Below, piece after piece: positions 1 to 10,377 of a DNA stretch of 27,042 nucleotides (positions are counted from its first letter, which is position 1; each line of letters begins with the position of its first letter). A program made the position numbers and the translations under genes. The notes under the pieces were generated by a model that worked only from the letters and a program-made list of their open reading frames with translations, did not search any database and was not told the DNA's origin. Origin of the DNA: Vairimorpha apis BRL 01 (lineage: Eukaryota > Microsporidia > Nosematidae); the NCBI GenBank assembly GCA_000447185.1, contig KE647235.1, forward strand, positions 1 to 27,042, written 5' to 3'.

Positions 1-144
1 AGCATTTAATAATTAAATTATAATTAAAAAAATTAAAAAGAAACATTATTAAATCAAAATATTCAGCAACCTATATTGTTATAAAAAAAATATTTAAATT
101 TTTTAATATTGATATTTTTATTTTAGATTTAAATATTTAATATA
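1..144. other. AT-rich flank downstream of the Exo84-like gene
   Basis: Nearly pure A/T sequence lying 3' of the minus-strand gene that ends at 145. I see no reading frame, RNA or repeat here. It probably holds that gene's 3' untranslated region and is cut by the window edge. Confidence 0.6.
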
Positions 145-1438
145 TTAACAAAAATTAATAGATTGTTCACTATTAACATATTTTTCTAAGATCTTTAAAA
201 TTTCTCGCTTTGCATTTTCTAATAATTCTTCTTTTTGTGATTCAATTTTAATTTTAAAATAATCTATCAAATAAGAAAAATCATTTCCTTTAAATTTAAG
301 TTTTTCTGCAATTAAATTTAAAATATCATTTAATGTTTTTAAATTATAGCGTTTACTAAAAATTCTTTTTTCAAAAGATTTAAAACAAAAGTAAATTTGA
401 TTTTCAATCATTAACATAATTTTAATTTTATCTACAACTATAATTTTTTCAATTTCATCAATCAATTTTATTTCTTCATCATAATACAAATAATAAAAAT
501 CAAAAATGTTGCAAATTAAATCAACTAAAGTTTTTATTTTATTAATTTCTTGTAGTTTCTTTTTTAGTTTTTCATTTAAAAAAATTTACTATAAAAATAT
601 TAGATTCTAAAATCATTTTTTTGGTTTTTAAAATTTCAATAAATTTAAAAAATTTTTGTTTATCAAAAAAATTTATATTTGAAATATCAAAAACTTTTAA
701 ATTAATTAAAAACTCTATTTTTTCGGTTTTCAATGCATACTCAATCATCTCATCGTTTTCAAAATTTGATTCTTTTTTAGATGTCACAATGCTATTTTCT
801 GAAAATAGCATAAATAATAAAATTTATCATAAAAATTTTGAATTTTTTTTTCAGATCCATAAAAAATAAATTTTGTTTGAGATAAAATAATTTGTAATTC
901 TGTTTTTAAGATTTTGATCTTAAGCACAGATAAATTAAAAGCATTTATTAATGAATAACTATCGTTATCATTGATCTTACCTATAATTAAAATATCATTG
1001 CATAGAAATAATATATACTTTACTTTATTTTTAAAAATATCATAATATTCTAAAGTACGCTCACCAGTATCAAATGAACTTAAATCTGTATTAGATTTTT
1101 CAATTATTCTTTTGAAATTTTGTACTTTTTTTTATCAATAAATTTAGGTTCAGAATAATTAATACCAATATTTATTTTATTAAAATAATCGGATATAAGT
1201 TGTAAATCATTAACTTGACAATATACCTTTTCGTGCGTATTCAAAATCTCTAAAAAGACTATCTGAATTTAAAATAAAAGACTTAAAAATTTCTGTTTCT
1301 ACTTCTTTTTTAGATTTTATAATACTATCTCGTTCCATCGTTAAAACAGATTTTTCAAACTTTGGAAGAACTTCATTAATGTGTTTTACCAAATTAAAGT
1401 TTTTATACTTTAAAAGTTTTGCATTAAAAATCCAACAT
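145..1438 (-). pseudogene. Exo84-like exocyst subunit with PH-like domain, broken by five frameshifts
   Basis: Read across five frameshifts, this gives one protein of about 430 residues. The order is an N-terminal helical, acidic/lysine-rich stretch, then a segment that reads like a pleckstrin-homology fold (strands around KYILFLCNDILIIGKI, about plus 1040-980), then a long helical C-terminal region. That order, with the 'lettered' LFLCND strand, fits exocyst subunit Exo84, which tethers secretory vesicles at the plasma membrane. The start at 1438 is chosen because a CCCCC tract lies just upstream. The breaks are near plus A5 1426-1430, A5 1252-1256, T8 1126-1133, A4 819-822 and A7 578-584. 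Three need one base removed and two need one added, unlike the uniform pattern in the other genes. Either the gene is decaying or the sequence has errors. The Exo84 identity rests on pattern only; another PH-domain vesicle-tethering protein is possible. Confidence 0.45.
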
Positions 1439-1443
1439 TTACA

Positions 1444-1448
1444 GGGGG
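1444..1448 (-). promoter_or_regulatory. CCCCC start-associated motif of the Exo84-like gene
   Basis: Five C on the minus strand, five bases before the ATG at 1438, in a region otherwise almost free of G and C. It matches the CCC-like motif reported just upstream of microsporidian start codons and decides the start of this frame-broken gene. Confidence 0.6.
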
Positions 1449-1600
1449 TTTTTAAAGATATTATATAATCGACTAAAACAGTATATTATTGAAATAAAAT
1501 ACTAGTGATTTTTATATTTATTTTAAAAAAATATGATAGAATTTCTATAGAAAATAGATTGCATAAAAATAAAAATAAAATTATTATTTAAACAATTAAT

Positions 1601-3382
1601 TTAGAACAAAATGAAAAAAAAATTTATAAAATTATTAAGGCGTTTTATTTTTTCCCAAAATAATTTTCCAGATACTAACCCTTCAATATAAAAACATACT
1701 TTTTCAATTTCAACTCGAATTTGTTCCATACTGTCACGTTCACGTATGGTTACTTTATTATCTTCTAATGAGTTGTTATCAAAAGTAATAAAAAAAGGAA
1801 TTCCTATTTCATCACAAGAAGCATATTTTTACCTATACTACAAGATCTATTATTATATTCAGTTAAAATATTTAGTTCACGTAAATTATTTAATATAAAA
1901 TCAATATGTTTATCAAATTCAATTCTATATATAACATAAGAGATTACACATTTAATATATGATATTTGAGGTGTTAATTTTAAAACAGGCCTGTCAGAAC
2001 TTCTTATATAAAATAAATGTTCTAATAATATATATAAAATTCTTCCTATTCCGAATGATGGCTCAATAACATCGGGTACAATTTTTTTTCAAAAATTTTA
2101 AATTCTACAAATTCACATGGTACCTTGTAAATCTCATTTTTATATTTATAATTTATAAAATTTTCGCTTTCCTCAGTTATCATCATCTCTAATAATTCAG
2201 AATTTTTTAAGCTTTTAATTTCTTTTTCAAAAGCATCAAAATTATTTTTTAAATGTTTGATAAAATTTTTTTTTTCAATGATTGGTCTCCATTCTTTTAT
2301 AACAATAGGATCATCTAATTTTTCACTATAACTTAAATCAATATTTGCAGCTTTGCCATGACATGTCAAATCAAATGCTGATCTATCAGCTATCCCAACA
2401 CATTCAATCCAACCCTGTGAAGAATGTAATTCTATATCCCAACAATCTTTGGCGTAATGTGCCATTTCATCTTTTTTGTGCTGTCTAAATCTGATTTTAT
2501 TGCGATCGATTCCTATATTTAACAAAAAAAGATAAGCTCTGCCCATAAAATATGCTAAAATTTCATTATTAATAATTTTTTTTTCAATAGCATTCTCTAA
2601 TTTCATTACTATATTATTTTCATTCAGAAAAAGGACTATTTCTAAATTTTTAACTAAATAAAATTTTTTAAATTTTTTTTATTTGGTGCTACAAAAAATT
2701 CTATTTCAGCTTGTTCAAATTCTCGAGTTCTAATAAGTCCTGTTCTAGGACTTATTTCATTTCTAAAAGCTTTTCCTACAGAACACGATCCAAAAGGCAT
2801 TTTTTTATTATTAAATTCATATAGTTTTTTAAAATTTAAAAACTGTCCTTGTGCTGTTTCTGGTCTCAGAAAAAGTAAAGAAGAATTTTTTAATCCCATA
2901 AAGGTTTCGAACATTAAATTAAATTTAAAAGCTGGTTTAAAATTATTATTGTCAGGTGATTTTATATCATATTTTTGTATTATTTGATCAATTTCTGAAC
3001 AGGACATACAATCAACATTTTTTAATATTTTATCAATTTCTGCGGTTATATTTTTTGTGCTAAAATAATCAGCTAAAAAATGATCAGCACGATATGGTAC
3101 ATCAGTTTTTTCATCTTTAATTAAAATATCACAAAATTTGTCGACATGTCCACTAGCTTTTAATACTGAATATGGAAGCAAACAAGAAGTATCAATTTCA
3201 TGCAAATTATCGAAATATACGAAATGTTTTCTCCATTCTGTAATAAGATTTTGTTTCATTCCTGTTAAAATTGGACCCATATCATAAAATCCAGATACAC
3301 CTCCATATATATTAGCAGTTTGCGATATAAAAAATCTTGATTTCATAATAGATTCTAATTTTTGTAAATCTTTTTTTAACAT
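1601..3382 (-). CDS. GRS1: Glycyl-tRNA synthetase (class II), three frameshifts
   Basis: Charges tRNA-Gly with glycine in the cytosol. All class II landmarks of the eukaryotic dimeric enzyme are present: motif 1 around residues 36-55, the LRPETAQGQF block at 172-181, and motif 2 around FRNE (207-210) through REFEQAEIEFF. Motif 3 follows as VIEPSFGIGRI, in the second shifted frame. The C-terminal anticodon-binding domain ends with IGKKYASCDEIG and VTIRERDSM. Joined, the product is about 594 residues, with no N-terminal WHEP domain. The frame breaks at plus T6 2664-2669, T8 2082-2089 and T5 1826-1830, and each break is repaired by one extra A on the coding strand. Conservation continues without a gap through each break, so an essential gene with sequence errors is likelier than a pseudogene. 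The stop lies 162 bases from the next gene's start on the same strand. Confidence 0.93.
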
Positions 3383-3387
3383 TTTTA

Positions 3388-3390
3388 GGG
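3388..3390 (-). promoter_or_regulatory. CCC start-associated motif of GlyRS
   Basis: CCC on the minus strand, five bases upstream of the ATG at 3382, the same spacing as for the Exo84-like and GID8-like genes. Confidence 0.55.
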
Positions 3391-3913
3391 TAATAAAATG
3401 TAATATTTTGTATTTAAATATTAATTTTTGTTGAAATTCTTTTGTAAATAGAGATTAAAGTCATTTTTTATGATACAACTTTTTTATGTAATTTAATTTG
3501 GTTTTTAATTTTTAAAATATTTATAAGTTAAAATATTAAACAGTACAAATATATTTATATTTTAAGTTTTGATATATTTAATATAGTTATAAAAATTATT
3601 TTATCCTATTAAATGTTTTTATAATATTTTATATTTTTATTTAAAATATATAAAAATACGATATTTATGTATTATGATTTTTTTATTTTTAACTCAAATT
3701 ATTCATTAGATTTATTTTTACAATATGTAACTTAAATTGAAACTTTTAAATAAAATAAATATTCAATTATATTTAAAAATTTTATTAAGATATGATTTGT
3801 TAGTGTTAGTGTATAAATATACAAATAAAACTATATATAAATTAATTAATTTTTTCATATGTGCATTTTATTTTCAAAACAAACTATATTAAAATTAATT
3901 TCATTTAAAAAAA
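3391..3913. other. Divergent intergenic region between GlyRS and the GID8-like gene
   Basis: About 520 bases of A/T-rich DNA between two divergently transcribed genes, presumably holding both promoters. TATA-like strings are everywhere and cannot be told from background. I see no RNA gene or conserved reading frame. Confidence 0.6.
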
Positions 3914-3916
3914 CCC
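3914..3916 (+). promoter_or_regulatory. CCC start-associated motif of the GID8-like gene
   Basis: CCC five bases before the ATG at 3922. It supports 3922 over the upstream in-frame ATG at 3859, which has no such tract and would add 21 residues unlike the GID8 N-terminus. Confidence 0.55.
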
Positions 3917-3921
3917 TTTAT

Positions 3922-4515
3922 ATGAAAAAATACAAAAAAGGTGATAATCTTATTATGGATTATTTCATACACAAAGGTTATTTACATTTAGTGGAGGAAT
4001 ATGCAAAAGATCTAAATGTAATAATAGAGATAGAACCATTATTTGTTAGAAGATCACAAATAAGAAATTGTATAGAAAAAGGTGATGTTGAAGGTTGTGT
4101 TAATGAAATTAATAATCTTGATCCTAATTTAATAAACACCAATCTGGATATAAATTTTTATTTAATTCTATATAAAGGATATGAAAATGCATATATGATG
4201 CATAAAAATAATATAGATGATAATAAAATAATAGAAATAATATTATACTTAAAAAAACATATAAGTAATGTTTCTTCGAGATATTTTTACGAACTTGAAA
4301 CATTTTTAGAATATCTGATTTTTAATTCTGATGATTTTAAAATTGAAAGCAAAAGAGAAAATTTAGCAGATAAAATCAACATATTAATACTAAAGAATTA
4401 TGATATCAAAGAAAACAAGTTAGAAAGTATTATTAAAAGAATTGTTACTGAAGAAAATGCATTAGCACAAAAAAATAAATTTACTGAATTTAAAAGTATG
4501 ATAACTAAAATATAA
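3922..4515 (+). CDS. GID8: GID8-like LisH/CTLH protein (GID/CTLH ubiquitin ligase subunit)
   Basis: A 197-residue protein with the domain order of Gid8/TWA1. A LisH helix pair (LIMDYFIHKGYLHLVEEYA, near residues 10-28) leads into a CTLH domain with RSQIRNCIEKGDVEGCVNEI and DPNLINTNLDINFYL. A CRA-like helical tail follows, containing FYELETFLEYLIF. In yeast and animals Gid8 is a scaffold subunit that joins the RING pair and the substrate receptors of the GID/CTLH E3 ligase, which targets metabolic enzymes for proteasomal turnover. The frame is intact. It is divergent from GlyRS. The reading frame is open back to an ATG at 3859, but the CCC tract at 3914-3916 and the LisH position favour 3922. 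Other LisH-CTLH proteins (RanBPM type) carry a SPRY domain, absent here, so GID8 is the best match. Confidence 0.8.
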   Translation: MKKYKKGDNLIMDYFIHKGYLHLVEEYAKDLNVIIEIEPLFVRRSQIRNCIEKGDVEGCVNEINNLDPNLINTNLDINFYLILYKGYENAYMMHKNNIDDNKIIEIILYLKKHISNVSSRYFYELETFLEYLIFNSDDFKIESKRENLADKINILILKNYDIKENKLESIIKRIVTEENALAQKNKFTEFKSMITKI

Positions 4516-4881
4516 TATAATGTATATAATTTATTTTTACATATGTAAAATTAAAACAAATATAATAACTATAAAAAACGTGATAAATAAATTGTTTTAA
4601 AATACACTTTACAAATAATTTTATCAAAATTAAAAAAATTAAATGTAAGTTATTTAATTTACAAAATTTAACATTAATAATACTTAACATAGTTAGATTT
4701 TATTATGTCTTTAACTTTAACAATTTAAAATAGAAAAAAAAATTTATGATAAAATAAACATCTAAAATTTTTAAAATTATTTTTTAAATATAAACAGACA
4801 ATAATTTTATTTAATATTTACAAATTTAAATTTAAAATTAGATTTAATTATAACAAAAAATAGTGAATTTATTTTAATAAT
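4516..4881. other. AT-rich spacer
   Basis: About 365 bases of A/T-rich DNA between two convergent frames. The hydrophobic open frame on the minus strand at 4505-4690 is rich in I, F, L and Y as expected of random AT sequence. Nothing else is seen. Confidence 0.5.
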
Positions 4882-5106
4882 TTATTGAACATTTTTAAAA
4901 AAATTTATAATTGTTTTTAACAAATTCTGCATTTTATATTGATTTTTTGCTGTTTTTGCTGTTTTAAAAAAAATTTTATCACATGTCTTTTTATTCATAA
5001 AATTATTATTCTTAAGATTCTTTTGATATAATATGTTTTCACTAGTATTTAATGGTAAGTGTTCTATAGCCATACATAATGTTAAATTTAAAAGTAAATA
5101 CAGCAT
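4882..5106 (-). CDS. Small hypothetical protein with possible signal peptide
   Basis: A 74-residue frame of unknown function. The first 13 residues (MLYLLLNLTLCMA) are strongly hydrophobic and could be a signal peptide. The rest is polar and lysine/asparagine-rich, with one Cys in the possible mature part. The minus strand shows GACCG ending six bases before the ATG, a weak form of the C-rich start signal. Its codons use G and C somewhat more than the surrounding desert. Short frames arise easily in such sequence, so this may be chance. If real it would be a small secreted or membrane-anchored protein. Confidence 0.35.
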   Translation of the reverse strand: MLYLLLNLTLCMAIEHLPLNTSENILYQKNLKNNNFMNKKTCDKIFFKTAKTAKNQYKMQNLLKTIINFFKNVQ

Positions 5107-6784
5107 TTACGGTCAAAATGATGAGATATAAATATAATGAATATTGATAAATTAATTTAGATGATGATTGTTATTGATTGATTTTTCTATTTTTTTAAAA
5201 GTTGAAAAAAATAAATTATAAACTATCAAAATTGAATTTTAAAATATTAAAAATCAAAAGTAATAGCATTTTAAATCTTGGTTTTATGCTATTCATTTAA
5301 AATACAAGAATTCAAAATAAATTATATTTTATTTTTTTACCAATCTTAAAAATAAATTTATAATTAACAATAAAATTTCGAAACTTTTCCATTTTATTAA
5401 AATCAAATTTGTTTTTATGATTTTTTACATATTATATTTGAATTTTAATTAAAAAAATATGAGTTTTTTATATTTTAAAAATTATTCAAACTTTTAATAT
5501 CATTTTATATCAATAACATATCATATTGTTTGTCATAAACATCAAAAATAATAAGATTATAATTTTTATTTACTAATATGAATATGTATTTAATAAAACT
5601 AATAATAATATACAATAATTTTTTTTTAAAAAATAAATTTTTGCAATAAATTTTATAAACAACATAAATAAGATATAAACATCAAAATTAGATTAGTTTT
5701 ATATTATGTATAATCAGTTTAAATTAAAAAATAAATATCAAAATATTTGCATTATAAAGCATAGTAGTCAAATATATTTTAAGTATATCAAAAAAATATC
5801 TATCACTTTGATAACATTATAGCTAAAAATAGAAAATTTTTAATGAGTTTGCATAAAAAAATTGTTTGATTTAATAAATCATAAAATTAATTTAAATATA
5901 ATTTTTTTAAAAAAGTTTTTGCTTTTGAATATAAATAAACTCATATGTTTACATAATATAATATTCTAAAATATTTTTGTTCATAATACAAAATTTTTAA
6001 TTAGAAAATTATAATGAATAAATTTTTTAAATTTCAAAATATTTTAAAAATGTGTATTAAAATAAAAAAAATTATATTATTAAATTGATTTTTAAATAAT
6101 TGTAAAAAAATTATTTGAAGATTTTTTAAAAAAACATTAAAATTTAAATAATTATATAATTGATACATTTTAATAATAAAAGAATTAATTATTAAATCAT
6201 AATACTTTTAAAATAATTATAACCTTCTTTAAATTTTGATATATTGTTGATAAAAATTGAATCATTTAAATAAGAATAATACTATTGTTTCAAATTAATA
6301 TTTAATCAATATATTTAATATAGTTTCATTTTTTTATCTTTGCTGTAGTTATCTCTGGTTTTTTAAGTTGCTACATATTTATAAATTATTTAAAATGTTT
6401 AAACTTTTATTTTTAATAATTATTTTAAAATATTATAATTTTAAGAAAAAATATAGATATTATATATTTGTTACAGAGCAATTTTGTCTTTATTATAAAT
6501 TTTATTAACAGATGAATTGTTTTTAAATTAATAACAACATAATAAATAAAAAATGCTGTATAACTTTTATTTGATGAAAAATATATATTTTTTAAATGCT
6601 AATTATTAATTAACTCTTTGATTGAAAAATTACAATATTTATATAATTTTTTGTGACATAATTAGTAAATATTAATAATAAAATACAAATGTTTTCAAAA
6701 AAAAAGTTTTTTAATTTTTTCAATAATTAAATATTTAAAAAATTATTAAATAAGTTAAATTTATTTAGTTTATATTCTAATTTT
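5107..6784. other. Gene-poor AT desert, left part
   Basis: Almost pure A/T with frequent stops in all frames. The only patch with more G and C is near 6336-6376, where a TGTAG/CTACA inverted pair (6344-6348 and 6371-6375) flanks a 22-base loop. I cannot assign it to an RNA family. No gene is supported. Confidence 0.5.
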
Positions 6785-6977
6785 CCACAAGAAGTATTTA
6801 CAGCATTTGTAAACCAGCTTAAATATAGAGGCATACATTAAATCAAGGGTACTGAAGAAAACTCGAGGAACTATAGCTTTTGAGCAACGTAGAAGTGTTG
6901 ACGACGGTCTAGATAAAGAAGACATTATAATGTGTACTATAGAGAACTTGACAAATCTTGACAAACAAGAGGTGTAA
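6785..6977 (+). pseudogene. Decayed relic of a dispersed protein family (copy A)
   Basis: An island of clearly higher G+C than its surroundings. Two frames on the plus strand read like protein: first one with QEVFTAFVNQLKYRG (from 6785), then, after a shift near 6837, one with SRVLKKTRGTIAFEQRRSVD and an acidic tail up to a stop at 6975-6977. The VLKKT block followed by an RR-containing acidic segment resembles the relics at 15856-16146, 19580-20028 and 20221-20643. No function is recognised. A minus-strand open frame of 84 residues overlaps, but it is Cys/Ser/Leu-rich without protein-like patterns, so the plus reading is preferred. Confidence 0.45.
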
Positions 6978-7650
6978 CTGAAGTACGATAAACAAATAAT
7001 TCCATAGTATAATGAGCCCAGCAAATAAACATGTTTTTGTTTTTATATACTAAATTTTATTTTGTTTTTTTTACATTAATAATATTAAAATAAATATAAT
7101 ATATTTTTAACAAAATTTAGAATTTTTTTATTTTAATGCAATTTTTTTAACACGAAGTTAATTTTCATTATTATCTATATATTATATAGAATTTAGTAAA
7201 TAATATTTTTCTTTATATATTTAAAATTTTTTGTTAAACATTTTATAAATATAATAAAATTTTTTATTTTTAATTATATTCTTTTAGTTTTTATTATCAT
7301 ATAAAATATTATTTTTAAAAAAAATTAAAAAACTGTAAATTAATTTATGTCAAATTAATTTAAACATTAAAAATAAAAACAAAAAATATAAATCATTGTT
7401 TTTAGATTTATTTTTTTAAATAATTTGATAAATATTTTTTATAAATTAAAAGTTTTGTTTGATGTTAAAAAAAAACATTAATTTTCTAAAAAAATGATTT
7501 TTGACATCTAATATGAAATATTATGTTGTATCAATAGATTAACAAAAATTTTTTAAATAATGTATACGTTTAAATGATCTATATTGTCGAATAAAATTTT
7601 CAAAAAACTTTCGTTTTATAAAGGCCCACAATATAAAAATATAAATTTTG
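6978..7650. other. AT desert between relic and U3 candidate
   Basis: A/T-rich sequence without supported genes. The last 30 bases before 7651 contain AAAGGCCCAC, which may be part of the promoter of the RNA gene that follows. Confidence 0.45.
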
Positions 7651-7656
7651 TATAAA
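7651..7656 (+). promoter_or_regulatory. Possible TATA box of the U3 snoRNA gene
   Basis: TATAAA about 29 bases upstream of the proposed RNA 5' end at 7680. The spacing is right for a TATA element, but the AT-rich background makes chance matches common. Confidence 0.3.
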
Positions 7657-7679
7657 TTTCATAACGATTTCAACCCCAC

Positions 7680-7856
7680 GTCGATTTTACTATTCAGAAT
7701 TTTTTGTTTAGTTCATCGAGTCAATATTGTGAAAGCAATGAAAACTAAGCGACTAGGATGAAGAGTAAAGACAGTTATTAGTGTTTGAAATTAAGAGATT
7801 TATTTCTTGCTGATGATAATGTACGTTTGTATATTAATAACTGTGTTCTGACTGGT
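7680..7856 (+). ncRNA. U3: U3 small nucleolar RNA candidate (C/D class)
   Basis: U3 guides early 18S rRNA processing in the nucleolus. The elements appear in U3 order. A 5' end GTCGA is followed by TTCAG (7693-7697, box A') and AATTTTTTGTTTAG (7698-7711, box A-like). Then come GATGA (7757-7761, box C'), a box B-like AGTGTTTGA (7780-7788), TGATGA (7811-7816, box C) and TCTGA (7847-7851, box D), and a T6 run. Structure supports it: ACTAG (7752-7756) pairs with CTGGT (7852-7856) around the C'/D motif. After box C, an 8-base-pair hairpin TAATGTAC-GTTT-GTATATTA (7817-7836) forms. AAGAGA and TTTCTT pair between boxes B and C. The length, about 177 nt, is shorter than the yeast RNA. Box A is weaker than the usual GGATCATTTCTATAG consensus. 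Confidence 0.75.
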
Positions 7857-10373
7857 TTTTTACATTAATTTTTTTCTTTGAGATATGTAATTTTGATTAA
7901 TTATTTATTTTTTTTATTATTTAAATCTTAAATTATTATTGTATTTTTAAAATAAGAAAGATTTTTCAATGTCATAAGAATATTAAATTTTAAAAAATGC
8001 TTATTTTATAATTTTTAACATTTATTTTTATAAAATAATGACATTGTATTATTATACTTGTTAGTATAAAAATTACGAATAAATTCAAATTTCTAATATT
8101 TAATTCAATTTTGAGTAAAGTTATTTTAATATGCAAAATAAAAATTTTAACGTTTAATTTTTATTTTAGTAACTTTTTTATATTTTTTTAATTACTATTT
8201 AAATTCTCTTTTACATTAACAATATTAATCTTAAATTAAACTTTTGTTTTTAAATTAAAAAAAAACATATTTAAACATTTTAAAATATTAATTTTAATTA
8301 TTCGAATTACAGTTTTTCAAAATAAAATCTTTTTTAGTATATTTGCACAATACAGTAAATTTTTTTTTATATTTTATGCTTAATTATATATTTATACAAA
8401 TAAAATTTTTGATTATTGCAAAAAATTTACAGTTTATATTTTTTGGTTCAATTAAAATGATTCAAATTCATTTTTTGTACAACATATTTTAAAAATTGTT
8501 AAAAATTTTGTTTTAAATTTCCAAAATAATATTTTTTTTACAATTTAAAATATTACTATAATACTTATTATATTGAAATTTAAATCCTATAATTTTCATT
8601 AAATTTAAAGTAATTTTTTTAATAATTTTATAAAAAATAAAAAAACACAATATCATAAAAATATAAATATAAAGTAGATTTAATGCTTTTACAGTTTCTT
8701 TTCATAAATTTTAATTTATACTGTTGTAATTTTTAAAAAAACTTTAAACAAAATACTTCTAAAATAATATTTTTTAGATTTTTGAAATCAATTAGCTTTT
8801 ATTTTTTTAATAAATAAATATAATATTGTTTTTTCTGATATCTACAACATTTAAAACATAATGAAAATTTATTACATTACATTTAAATTTAATATAGATG
8901 ACACAAAATGTTTTTAATAATTAAATTTATTAAAAAAGATCAAATATATACTTATTAAATTATATTCTTGTTTTATTATAATGGCTTATTATAGAAACTC
9001 ATAATTTGAAATATATAAATTTAAAGATTAAAATTTACTTAACAAAAAAAGTATTTCAATATTGTCTAAATTGCAATAATTTTACATAAGCAAAATAAAA
9101 TTCATGATTAAACAGTTATATAAATTACAATTACGAATATAATATAGCTTACTTTAAAAAATACAATTTTTTTTATGCCTTAAAACAATATTTAAAATTG
9201 AATTCAACACTTTGATCGTTAATATTTAACAAAATTTAAATTGGTCAAATATAAATTTCAAGATTTATAAAAATTGTTGTTATTAATTTATTTGTTTTTT
9301 TACATAAATTTATAAAAATCGTGATTCCTAAAAAAAACTTTAGAATTCATTACATTATACATGATACGTATAAATTTTTATTTAAGTTTAGTGTTTTCAT
9401 TATAGTTGTTATGTTATTTAATTTTTTATGTCATTCACTAATTACTTCATATACGTAGTTAGTTACTCGTAATTTTAATTTTTATATACTAGTGTGAAAA
9501 ATTACACATAAAAAAACAAATGAATTATAATGATAAATTACGCAGTGTGTTAATTGTTTAAACACAAAAAAATTTAAATAAAAAATACAAATTTAAAGTG
9601 AAATGTTTTTTATAAAAAACTAACTTTTATAAATATAAAATAAGTAAAAAAGCAAATAAATAATTTATAATTTCAATTTACAAATTTAACAATATATAAA
9701 TAATAAACTAAAAATGTATTTTGTGATAAATTTAACAATTAATAATAAATAATTTTATATTAAACATTTATTTTTTTCATAAACTTTTCATTTAATTAAT
9801 ATTATTAACTTTGTATTTAAACAATATTTTAAATATTTATTCAAATATCTTATTATAAAACTCCAAATTTTTTAAAATAAATAATAATCAAAACAAATAT
9901 AAATTCAAAATAAAAGTACTAAAATATAATAACATTAAAATTATCATTAAATATAATATTAAAAAAAAATTTATTTTTATTTAAAACAAACTAAGTCATT
10001 GATTATATCGAAAAAAAATTCTTTTTATTTAAAATTACTTTTATAAAAAACAATGAAATTGAATAATTACAAAAATTTTTTGTAAAAATCTTACATATCA
10101 TTTTATAATTTATTTCAAATTCTATTTTTAAATCAAAGGATAAATTTTTTTTATTAAAAAAATGATAAATTTAATGCTTAAAGGTTACAAGTATTTTTAA
10201 TTTATATTAAAAATTATTATTATTATTATAATTTTTTTAGCATATGTTTTTTTAATTTCATAATTAAATAATTAAATATTTATATTATCTGTAGTATAAG
10301 ATTTATAAAACAATTTATTAACCTTTATGCTTTTTATTTCAATGTTTTAAAATTTTATTTGCTAAAAAATAAA
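7857..10373. other. Gene-poor AT desert, right part
   Basis: About 2.5 kb of A/T-rich DNA with stops in all frames. A short patch near 9420-9480 is slightly richer in G and C but gives no reading frame or fold I can name. No gene, RNA or long repeat is supported. Confidence 0.5.
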
Positions 10374-10377
10374 CCCC
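10374..10377 (+). promoter_or_regulatory. CCCC start-associated motif
   Basis: CCCC directly abutting the ATG at 10378, in a stretch with almost no other C. It matches the microsporidian CCC-like start signal and marks this start as real. Confidence 0.65.

Noticed and set aside
621..869. Plus-strand open frame of 82 codons
   Set aside because: It is antisense to the Exo84-like gene and Phe/Ser/Ile-rich, as expected of the complement of lysine-rich coding DNA.
3859..3921. Upstream ATG extension of the GID8-like gene
   Set aside because: The CCC start tract lies at 3914-3916 and the extra 21 residues do not resemble the family's N-terminus.
6336..6376. Possible small RNA with TGTAG/CTACA arms
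   Set aside because: A 5-bp stem around a 22-base loop in AT-rich DNA is expected by chance, and no snRNA boxes could be placed.
6770..7024. Minus-strand open frame of 84 codons
   Set aside because: The opposite strand gives charged, protein-like text with the VLKKT block shared by other relics, so the minus frame is a shadow.
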